A DNA stretch of 8,403 nt from contig JAVBYB010000127.1 of assembly GCA_030824255.1 (NCBI GenBank), positions 1 to 8,403 on the forward strand, read 5' to 3'. Under the pieces are notes generated by a model. It was not told the origin of the DNA. It ran no database searches and was given only the letters and a program-made list of their open reading frames with translations. Each line of letters begins with the position of its first letter. Position 1 is the stretch's first letter. This document shows positions 1 to 4,921 of the stretch, in pieces. The position numbers were made by a program, and so were the translations under genes. This stretch comes from a bacterium (GTDB lineage Bacteria > Pseudomonadota > Alphaproteobacteria > Caulobacterales > Hyphomonadaceae).

Positions 1-1
1 G

Positions 2-79
2 GCCTGGTTCCTCACCGGCGCACTGATCTCCGCGGCATCGGCTGCAGTGCTCTGGTTCGTGCTGACCAACCAACCCTAA
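2..79 (+). CDS. C-terminal end of an unidentified membrane protein (5' truncated)
   Basis: An open frame enters from the left edge and ends at TAA 77-79. It gives about 25 residues: a hydrophobic helix rich in Leu, Ala, Val, Trp and Phe, closing with a short polar tail (LTNQP). This looks like the last transmembrane segment of an integral membrane protein with a very short tail. The rest of the gene lies outside the window, so family and function cannot be named. It converges on the minus-strand H1-like gene, and a hairpin (93-121) lies 13 nt after its stop, fitting a gene end here. The frame is short enough that coding status rests on composition and on that terminator context. Confidence 0.5.
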   Translation, partial: AWFLTGALISAASAAVLWFVLTNQP

Positions 80-92
80 CCCCCAAACGCAA

Positions 93-121
93 CCGGCGCG
101 ACCCTTGTGGGATCGCGCCGG
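93..121. terminator. Hairpin between convergent genes, likely bidirectional terminator
   Basis: The arms CCGGCGCGACCC (93-104) and GGGATCGCGCCGG (109-121) pair over 12 bp with a single bulged base around a TTGT loop. It sits between the stop of the membrane-protein tail (79) and the stop of the minus-strand H1-like gene (151). Read on the minus strand, the stem is followed by TTGCGTTT, a weak T-rich tract. There is no T tract on the plus side. Stem strength and position between two convergent stops argue for a terminator; the poor T tract lowers confidence. Confidence 0.6.
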
Positions 122-150
122 TGCAGTCCAATCGGAGGGTGGCTCGCAGA

Positions 151-471
151 TTACTTCTTCTTGCGGGCGACCTTCTTGGCCGGCTTTACAGCAGCAGCGG
201 CCATCTTCATTTTCGGCGCCGGCTTCTTGGCGACAGGCTTCTTCGCAACCGGCTTCTTCACAGCAGCCTTCACGACCGGCTTCTTCGCGGCGGGTTTTTT
301 CGCCGCCGGCTTTTTGGCGACCGGCATCTTGATGACGGTTGCGGCCGGGGCGACAGCGGCTTTCGGCATCGGCGCGGTCGGCATCGTTGCCGGCATGGCG
401 ATCACTTTGGCGCTGGCCTTGGCTGCGGCCTTGGCGATCGGCTTCTTCGTGGCTTTGGACTTCGTGGACAT
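151..471 (-). CDS. Lysine/alanine/proline-rich histone H1-like protein
   Basis: A 106-residue protein with 30 lysines, no Asp or Glu and no aromatic residues. After a Lys/Ala N-terminus (MSTKSKATKK) and an Ala/Pro/Met-rich linker (about 23-50), residues about 51-87 repeat a (V/A)AKKP pentapeptide, and the protein ends in ARKKK. This is the composition of bacterial histone H1-like proteins (related in style to Hc1 and to the AKKP tails of PhaF/AlgP), which bind DNA non-specifically and compact the nucleoid. DNA binding is inferred from charge alone. An in-frame ATG exists upstream at 615, but it lies inside a large inverted repeat and the intervening residues do not look like this family. The ATG at 471 has GGAGAG 4 nt upstream, so it was chosen. 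Large antisense frames here encode only the repeat's complement. The stop (TAA, 151-153) faces the hairpin at 93-121. Confidence 0.82.
   Translation of the reverse strand: MSTKSKATKKPIAKAAAKASAKVIAMPATMPTAPMPKAAVAPAATVIKMPVAKKPAAKKPAAKKPVVKAAVKKPVAKKPVAKKPAPKMKMAAAAVKPAKKVARKKK
221..322 (-). repeat. 15-bp tandem repeat encoding AKKP pentapeptides
   Basis: On the plus strand a degenerate 15-bp unit (GGCTTCTTCGCGACC-like) starts at 221, 236, 251, 278, 293 and 308, with a 12-bp variant at 266-277. Each full unit encodes five residues of the form (V/A)AKKP in the H1-like gene. Unit length is a multiple of three, so gain or loss of copies would keep the reading frame. Confidence 0.85.
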
Positions 472-475
472 TCTG

Positions 476-481
476 CTCTCC
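476..481 (-). promoter_or_regulatory. Ribosome binding site setting the start of the H1-like gene
   Basis: GGAGAG on the minus strand, with 4 nt before the ATG at 471-469 (6 nt from the GGAG core). It is the only convincing Shine-Dalgarno near an in-frame start and supports the 106-residue protein over the longer 154-codon frame starting at 615. Confidence 0.7.
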
Positions 482-585
482 AGGTTTTTTCGTGGGCTGC
501 GGCTCTGCATCTGCATTCGCCGTATCGATCTGATGAGCGCAAACTGCCCCGAGAAGCTGAACGCGAAGTTTCCAAAACAGCGCGC

Positions 586-625
586 GTGACTCTTCGCGCG
601 AATATTTTTTCGCACGAAGAGTCAC
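586..625. repeat. Long inverted repeat / hairpin, possible terminator of the Asp/Arg-rich gene
   Basis: GTGACTCTTCG (586-596) and CGAAGAGTCAC (615-625) are perfect complements. After one C-A mismatch, GCGAA (598-602) pairs with TTCGC (609-613) around an AT-only 6-nt loop (603-608). That is 16 bp in a 40-nt element. It begins 22 nt downstream of the minus-strand stop at 648, which suits a terminator for that gene, but no good T tract follows on either strand (minus strand: GCGCGCTGTTTTGG). It also lies about 115 nt upstream of the H1-like start, so a regulatory palindrome or protein-binding site is an alternative. The rest of 472-647 shows no gene. Confidence 0.6.
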
Positions 626-647
626 ACGTTCGTCAGTGCGAGGACGA

Positions 648-1061
648 TCAGTCGTCGTCGCGATCATCCCACTCGCCGTCTCTGTCATCGTCGCCCCAGC
701 GATCATCGTCGCGATCATCATCATCCCGACGATCATCATCGTCCCAATCGTCATCGCTATAGCGCGTGTAGCCACGGCTCACCGCGCCACGATCATCGCG
801 ATGATACTCGCGCACATCGTAGCGCGTGACATCGCCACGACGATCAATCCGCTCGTCGATGCGCACGTCGCGCACGCCCTCCGAAGACCGCGACTGGTTG
901 CTGGAGGAGTTCGAGCTTGAATTGCTCGACCATCGGTCAGAACTCGTATTGGTCGAGGTGTTGTTGCTGGTATTGTTGCTCTGGGCGAAGGCTGCGCCCG
1001 CGATGGCCAGTGTCGCGGCAAGGCCTGCAGCGATTGCCAATGATCGGCGTCTTCCGGTCAT
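648..1061 (-). CDS. Exported low-complexity protein: signal peptide, N/S/T-rich stretch, Asp/Arg-rich tail
   Basis: A 137-residue protein that I do not recognise as a named family. Residues 1-26 form a clear Sec signal peptide: MTGRRR, a hydrophobic core (LAIAAGLAATLAIAG) and an AFA|QS cleavage site. Residues 27-60 are almost only Asn, Ser and Thr with a few Gln, Arg and Asp. Residues 61-100 are mixed and rich in Arg, Asp and Tyr (VRIDERIDRRGDVTRYDVRE), the only part that looks able to fold. Residues 102-137 are a tract with 23 Asp, 6 Arg and 3 Trp. An upstream in-frame ATG at 1076 adds five residues, but GGGAG at 1068-1072 favours the ATG at 1061. The product is expected in the periplasm or at the surface. 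A metal-binding, matrix or polyelectrolyte role is possible but unsupported. The gene follows the SRAP gene by 85 nt; I see no strong promoter in that gap. Confidence 0.72.
   Translation of the reverse strand: MTGRRRSLAIAAGLAATLAIAGAAFAQSNNTSNNTSTNTSSDRWSSNSSSNSSSNQSRSSEGVRDVRIDERIDRRGDVTRYDVREYHRDDRGAVSRGYTRYSDDDWDDDDRRDDDDRDDDRWGDDDRDGEWDDRDDD
651..758 (-). repeat. Low-complexity GAT/GAC/CGN tract encoding an Asp/Arg tail
   Basis: The plus strand is a run of imperfect GATCATC, CGTC and CGAT motifs encoding the Asp/Arg-rich last 36 residues of the exported protein. The repetition is irregular rather than a clean tandem array. Such tracts are prone to slippage and create long spurious frames on the opposite strand. 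Confidence 0.7.
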
Positions 1062-1067
1062 GATTAG

Positions 1068-1072
1068 CTCCC
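1068..1072 (-). promoter_or_regulatory. Ribosome binding site setting the start of the exported Asp/Arg-rich protein
   Basis: GGGAG on the minus strand, 6 nt before the ATG at 1061-1059. It overlaps the codons after the alternative upstream ATG (1076) and so argues that translation begins at MTGRRR, which also gives a standard signal-peptide n-region. Confidence 0.65.
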
Positions 1073-1146
1073 ACATTGAATGGGGCGAGACTGTGATTCC
1101 GGCTGTGAACCCGTTCTGAATGGTCCGTTGGGTAAGGCCGATTACG

Positions 1147-1812
1147 CTAAAACAGCGATCCTTGCGGATCGGGCGTCTTCGGCTTCTTGCGCGATGGCGC
1201 GGCCTGCTCGCTCATCTCCCAGGTCCCTTCATCATCGAAGGTCCTGAGCAGCGCCTTCACATCGGCAAGCGGCGCATCCGTCTCGCCGAGCCACATGGCC
1301 CAGTCTTCCTGGCGAAGGATCGCCGGCATGCGATCCGTGATGCGCCCGATGAGAGCGTTCGGCGGAACCGTCGCCATCACGAAGGTCGCTTCCGAGCCGG
1401 TATCCCCTGCCCACTCTTCCCAGATCACGGCAATGGCGATGGGCTTGCGGTCCTTCGGGCGGATCACCCACTGCTTCGTCCTGCCGTCGGGCTGCGCCTC
1501 GCCCTCGTTGAAGGTTTCGACCAGCACGATCCCGCGACGCTCAGCGAACGCCTCGGCAAATGTCGGCCGCCTGTCGATCGTTTCGGCGCGCGCATGCATG
1601 TGTTCGGGCTTGAAGGAGGGGTTCTCAGGCTTGGAGAAGCCCCAGCGCATCGGAACCAGCTCGCGTCCGCCATCCTCGCCAAGGCGCATCACCTTCGCGG
1701 TCCGCATCGGCGTGGAGACAGTTGTCGTACCGCCTTCGGGAATTGCGACCAGCGGCTGGGAGAAGGCCACAACCTCCGCCCACGTCGCCATCTGCGTGAA
1801 CTTCCCGCACAT
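1147..1812 (-). CDS. SRAP-domain (YedK/HMCES-like) protein with altered active site
   Basis: A 221-residue protein close to the usual SRAP length. SRAP proteins expose Cys2 after Met removal and form a thiazolidine cross-link to abasic sites in single-stranded DNA, shielding them. Cys2 is present (MCGKF), as are the WGF motif (57-59), the ARAET motif (74-78), the catalytic Glu in FNEG (E103, matching E105 of E. coli YedK in FYEW) and the RMPAIL motif (161-166). Two active-site positions differ from the canonical family: the Asn of NARAET (YedK N75) is His73, and the His before DRMP (YedK H160) is Thr159. The Pro-rich N-terminal segment also diverges. The Lys/Pro/Arg-rich tail (about 206-221) looks disordered. 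The start is secure because Cys2 must follow Met. The ATG lies 5 nt after the stop of the upstream ATPase gene, with TAAGG overlapping that stop as a weak ribosome site, implying translational coupling. The family call is confident; activity is uncertain. Confidence 0.88.
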   Translation of the reverse strand: MCGKFTQMATWAEVVAFSQPLVAIPEGGTTTVSTPMRTAKVMRLGEDGGRELVPMRWGFSKPENPSFKPEHMHARAETIDRRPTFAEAFAERRGIVLVETFNEGEAQPDGRTKQWVIRPKDRKPIAIAVIWEEWAGDTGSEATFVMATVPPNALIGRITDRMPAILRQEDWAMWLGETDAPLADVKALLRTFDDEGTWEMSEQAAPSRKKPKTPDPQGSLF

Positions 1813-1817
1813 GAGCC

Positions 1818-3380
1818 TTAGCGCTTCCGGTTCCCGAACATGCCGCGGAAGACGAACTTGGTGAGTTCGCGCGTCGCCGTGCGCATGAAGGTGCTCTGGG
1901 CGGCCTCCGCCGGCGTTTGTCGCGCGGTTTTGCGGGTCGCAGTCGTGCGTGCCGTGGTGGTGCGGGTCGTAGCCTGGGTGCGGCCGGCAGCGGCTGCCTT
2001 CGCCGCTTCCTTCCGCGCCTTGGCGGCTTCCGCCTCGGCCGCTTCCGCGCGCTTCAGCGCATCCTTTTCCTTGGCTGCGTGCGCCTCCCGCCCTGTCAGA
2101 ATTTCGTAGGCAGACTCCCGATCGATCGGCATGTCATACTTCATCGCCACCGGGCTCAGGGCCTGAACCGCCGCCCGCTCGACCGCGTTCGATGGACCCA
2201 TGCGTGAAGAGGGCGGACGAATGATTGTCCGCTGCACGATCGTCGGCGCACCCTTCATGTCGAGCGACGAGACCAGCGCTTCGCCCATGCCGAGTTCCGT
2301 GATCGCCTGCTCCGTATCGAGATCGGGATTGGGCCGGAAGCTTTCCGCCGCCGCCTTCACGCCCTTGCGCTCGGTCGGGGTGTAGGCCCGCAGCGCGTGC
2401 TGGATCCGGCAGCCCAGCTGCGCCAGTACGTTTTCGGGAAGGTCACGCGGATTCTGCGTCACGAAATAGACGCCCACGCCTTTCGACCGGATCAAGCGCA
2501 CCACCTGCTCGATCTTGTCGACCAGCGCCTTGGGCGCACCGTCAAACAGGAGGTGCGCCTCGTCAAAAAAGAATACCAGCTTCGGCTTGTCGGGATCGCC
2601 CACCTCCGGCAGCTGCTCGAACAGTTCCGCCAGCAGCCAGAGGAGGAAAGTCGAATACAGCCGGGGCGAATTGATCAGCGTGGTTGCATCCAGCACGTTC
2701 ACATAGCCGCGCCCCTGCGCATCCACCCGCATGAAATCGGTCAGCTCCAGAGCCGGCTCGCCGAAGAATTGCGGCGCCCCTTCCCGCTCCAGCAGCAGCA
2801 ACTGCCGTTGTACCGCCCCGATCGAGGCCGGAGCGACGTTGCCATAGGTCTTCTGAATTTCTGGCGCGATAGTCGCGATATGCGTGAGCAGGCTGCGCAG
2901 GTCCTTGAAGTCCAGCAGCAGCAGGTCGTTGTCGTCCGCATACTGGAAGGCGATGGTGATCACGCCTTCCTGCGTGTCGTTGCACCCCAGCAGGCGAGAC
3001 AGGAGTTGCGGCCCCATCTCGGACACCGTCGCCCGAATCGGATGACCCGTCTTGCCGTAAAGATCCCAGAACACACACGGCGCGGCGGCATAGGTGATGC
3101 CTTCCATTCCGATCTGCGCCACACGCTCATTGATCTTCTCGAGGCCCTTGCCCTCTGGCGTCGCCGCCATGCAGATGCCCGACAGGTCGCCCTTCACGTC
3201 AGCACAGAAGACCGGCACGCCCGCCGCCGAGAACTGTTCGGCCATCACCTGTAATGTGACAGTCTTGCCGGTGCCCGTGGCGCCGGCGACCAGACCGTGG
3301 CGGTTCGCCCGCGCCAGCAGGAGGGTCTGGGCCAGCTTGTGGTCTGGTCCGCCGCCGCCGATATAGATGCTGTCGCTCAT
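1818..3380 (-). CDS. HerA-like/DUF853 (YjgR-type) P-loop ATPase
   Basis: A 520-residue cytoplasmic P-loop ATPase of the DUF853/YjgR group, related to the HerA/FtsK/VirD4 translocase superfamily. It shows an N-terminal IGGG motif (7-10), Walker A GATGTGKT (33-40), a CADVKGDLSG segment (59-68), Walker B LVFFFDEAH (268-276), the sensor-like TQNPRDLP (308-315) and CRIQHALRAYTP (324-335). This matches YjgR, usually about 500 residues. Residues about 432-465 form a charged Ala/Lys/Glu helix, probably coiled coil, followed by a Thr/Arg/Ala-rich disordered stretch (467-488) before the conserved-looking FRGMFGNRKR end. HerA proteins pump or unwind DNA in hexameric rings, but the exact substrate of the YjgR group is not established. 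The ATG at 3380 has GGGAG 6 nt upstream and a promoter candidate at 3405-3432. The SRAP gene follows after 5 nt, so the two are almost certainly one operon. Confidence 0.93.
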   Translation of the reverse strand: MSDSIYIGGGGPDHKLAQTLLLARANRHGLVAGATGTGKTVTLQVMAEQFSAAGVPVFCADVKGDLSGICMAATPEGKGLEKINERVAQIGMEGITYAAAPCVFWDLYGKTGHPIRATVSEMGPQLLSRLLGCNDTQEGVITIAFQYADDNDLLLLDFKDLRSLLTHIATIAPEIQKTYGNVAPASIGAVQRQLLLLEREGAPQFFGEPALELTDFMRVDAQGRGYVNVLDATTLINSPRLYSTFLLWLLAELFEQLPEVGDPDKPKLVFFFDEAHLLFDGAPKALVDKIEQVVRLIRSKGVGVYFVTQNPRDLPENVLAQLGCRIQHALRAYTPTERKGVKAAAESFRPNPDLDTEQAITELGMGEALVSSLDMKGAPTIVQRTIIRPPSSRMGPSNAVERAAVQALSPVAMKYDMPIDRESAYEILTGREAHAAKEKDALKRAEAAEAEAAKARKEAAKAAAAGRTQATTRTTTARTTATRKTARQTPAEAAQSTFMRTATRELTKFVFRGMFGNRKR

Positions 3381-3386
3381 GCAGGT

Positions 3387-3391
3387 CTCCC
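3387..3391 (-). promoter_or_regulatory. Ribosome binding site of the HerA-like ATPase gene
   Basis: GGGAG on the minus strand, 6 nt before the ATG at 3380-3378. It fixes the start at MSDSIYIGGG and contrasts with the divergent transporter gene, which has no visible Shine-Dalgarno. Confidence 0.7.
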
Positions 3392-3404
3392 GAAAGTCCC
3401 GGTA

Positions 3405-3432
3405 TTGCTAGCAGAGGCCAAGCTGGCGGCAA
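3405..3432 (-). promoter_or_regulatory. Candidate housekeeping promoter for the ATPase-SRAP operon
   Basis: Minus strand: TTGCCGC (3432-3426), a 13-nt spacer, then GCTAGCAA (3412-3405). Compared with the Caulobacter housekeeping consensus (TTGACGS, 10-14 nt, GCTANAWC), the -35 matches 6 of 7 and the -10 keeps GCTA. Initiation would fall near 3398, leaving a leader of about 18 nt that contains the GGGAG at 3387-3391. Assigned by eye. Confidence 0.45.
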
Positions 3433-3495
3433 GCGAGGGCTGCCCCCCCTTAAATCGCCTTTGCTTACCTCCCCGACGCGCAATACTGCTTAGAC

Positions 3496-4755
3496 ATGGC
3501 ATCCGAAGGGCTGAGCAGAGGTACATGGCTGACGGCGGGGGTGTGGGTCATCGCCACAGTCGCTGTCGGCATGGTGTTGAACCTCGGCGCCCGCATTGTT
3601 GCGCCCTTCGCGATGGCGATCTTCGTCTGGCTGGTGATGGAGGGTTTCGCCCGCGCCATCCGCCGCCCCTTTCCCAACATTCCGGGCTGGCTGTCCTACC
3701 TATTCGCTGTCAGCGTGGTCGTCCTGTCGATCGTCATCTTCATCGGCGTCATCCGCGGCGCCGTGGAAGAATTCATGGGCCGCTCCAGCGAGTATGAGCG
3801 GCACATCAACGACATCATCGCGCAGGTCTACACCCAGCTGAACCTGCTGGCGCCGGTCGACGTGACCGATCCCACCATCGCCGCCGGCGCGCAGGCAGCG
3901 CCCGGCGTTTCGGCGCCCCTTACCCCGGGGGCCATCGCCGCGCCCGTCCCGCCCGCCGCCGACATCACCGGAGCCCAGCCGCCGACTGTCGCGCAGCTCC
4001 TGTCCAGCAACGCCACCAGCCTTGCCCAGCTCGCCGGCAATACGGTGTCTGGCCTCATCGGCGACATGGTGCTTGTCTTTATATATGTGGCCTTCCTGAT
4101 CGTGTCGGCCAGCGCCTTCTCCAACCAGCTCGACCAGATCTTCGCCCGACCCACAGACCGCAAGCGCGCACGCAGGATCGGCGAACAGATCCGCAGCACG
4201 ATGGAACAGTATCTGTGGGTCCAGACGGCGCTGTCGATCATCGCCACCTCGCTCACCTATGTGACGCTCCTGATCGTCGGGCTGGACAACGCGCTGTTCT
4301 GGGCATTCGTCATCTTTGTGCTGAACTACATCCCGACGGTCGGTTCGATCATCGCGACCATCCTGCCCTCGCTCTTCGCGATCGTTCAGCCGCTGAACTC
4401 CTGGCCGGAGTGGATGCCGGACGATTCTCTGCTGTGCGGCGTCATCGTGTTTGCGGGCGTCAGCATCTGGCAATTCCTGATTGGCAATTTCGTCGCCCCG
4501 CGCATGCAGGCGAACAGCCTCAACCTGTCGCCCATTGTCGTCCTGCTTGGCCTGGCGGTCTGGGGCGCGCTCCTCGGCCCAGCCGGCATGTTCCTGTCCG
4601 CGCCGCTGACCGTGATGGTGATGATCATTCTCGCACAGGTGTCCGGCGCACGCTGGATCGCGGTGCTTCTGTCTTCCAACGGAAATCCCGGCGCTTATGC
4701 CGGTGACGATGATGATGATGATGCCGAAGACGATGTCTCGACGGCATCGGTCTGA
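3496..4755 (+). CDS. AI-2E family transporter (PerM/YdiK/TqsA-like membrane protein)
   Basis: A 419-residue inner-membrane protein of the AI-2E transporter family (formerly UPF0118), whose members export diverse small molecules or act as Na+/H+ antiporters. The substrate cannot be read from sequence. Two N-terminal helices (about 12-48) and one at 65-88 are followed by a large soluble loop, then helices near 186-207, 243-262, 266-290, 313-332 and 345-385. Family signatures are FVLNYIPTVGSIIATILP (274-291), NFVAPRMQANSLNLSP (331-346) and the GPAGMFLSAPLTV block (361-373). The loop carries an Ala/Pro/Gly-rich insert (about 128-165), and the tail holds GDDDDDDAEDD (403-413), making it longer than the usual 340-380 residues. 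ATG 3496 is the only standard start after the in-frame TAA at 3451. No Shine-Dalgarno precedes it, so a leaderless transcript is possible. Transcribed divergently from the ATPase operon. No convincing terminator follows the stop. Confidence 0.92.
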   Translation: MASEGLSRGTWLTAGVWVIATVAVGMVLNLGARIVAPFAMAIFVWLVMEGFARAIRRPFPNIPGWLSYLFAVSVVVLSIVIFIGVIRGAVEEFMGRSSEYERHINDIIAQVYTQLNLLAPVDVTDPTIAAGAQAAPGVSAPLTPGAIAAPVPPAADITGAQPPTVAQLLSSNATSLAQLAGNTVSGLIGDMVLVFIYVAFLIVSASAFSNQLDQIFARPTDRKRARRIGEQIRSTMEQYLWVQTALSIIATSLTYVTLLIVGLDNALFWAFVIFVLNYIPTVGSIIATILPSLFAIVQPLNSWPEWMPDDSLLCGVIVFAGVSIWQFLIGNFVAPRMQANSLNLSPIVVLLGLAVWGALLGPAGMFLSAPLTVMVMIILAQVSGARWIAVLLSSNGNPGAYAGDDDDDDAEDDVSTASV

Positions 4756-4819
4756 CTGTAGGTAAGCGTTTCGGGCGTTATTTTACTGCGCTGCAGCACA
4801 ATCGAGCACAAACCCGCCC

Positions 4820-4849
4820 TTGCGTGGCGATCCTGCGCGGGGCTAGCAC
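4820..4849 (+). promoter_or_regulatory. Candidate gdhZ promoter
   Basis: A -10-like GCTAGCAC (4842-4849) matches the Caulobacter GCTANAWC consensus at 6 of 7 defined positions. A -35-like TTGCGTG (4820-4826) is weaker and 15 nt upstream. The -10 shares GCTAGCA with the promoter candidate of the ATPase operon. Initiation near 4855 would give a leader of about 65 nt to the CTG start. The surrounding gap 4756-4921 holds no gene; tandem AGCACAA copies lie just upstream of the -35. Confidence 0.4.
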
Positions 4850-4909
4850 TCGCGAGAGCTGATTCCGTCGCCATTCCTTCCTCGGTGAACGCTACACCGC
4901 GTCCATTCC

Positions 4910-4914
4910 GGAGA
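4910..4914 (+). promoter_or_regulatory. Ribosome binding site pointing to a CTG start for gdhZ
   Basis: GGAGA followed by 7 nt and then CTG (4922-4924) in the gdhZ frame. No ATG, GTG or TTG occurs in frame between the upstream TGA (4886-4888) and ATG 4994. The site is well spaced only for the CTG codon. Confidence 0.5.
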
Positions 4915-4921
4915 TTTCCCC

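Noticed and set aside
107..589. Hydrophobic, Ala/Phe/Gly-rich plus-strand frame that resembles a membrane protein
   Set aside because: It is the antisense of AAG/GCC repeats in the H1-like gene, which become Phe/Leu/Gly codons. The minus frame has a good ribosome site and a family-typical composition.
645..760. Dense GATCATC/CGATCATC repetition that could suggest a CRISPR-like or iteron array
   Set aside because: Repeats are short, irregular and explained by Asp/Arg codons in a reading frame. There are no spacers of even length.
636..920. Ile/Val/Ala-rich plus-strand frame resembling membrane helices
   Set aside because: It is the complement of the Asp/Arg codons of the exported protein. 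The minus frame has a signal peptide and a ribosome site; this one has neither support.
1120..1864. Two plus-strand frames of 225-233 codons opposite the SRAP gene
   Set aside because: Shadows of a gene with clear SRAP motifs on the minus strand.
3700..4473. A 257-codon Asp/Arg/Gly-rich minus-strand frame opposite the transporter
   Set aside because: The plus strand encodes a typical AI-2E transporter with family signatures; the antisense composition is a by-product of its codons.
4770..4788. Possible terminator after the transporter (AAGCGTTTCGGGCGTT followed by ATTTTA)
   Set aside because: The arms pair over only about 4 bp with a bulge, which is too weak to call despite the nearby T-rich stretch.
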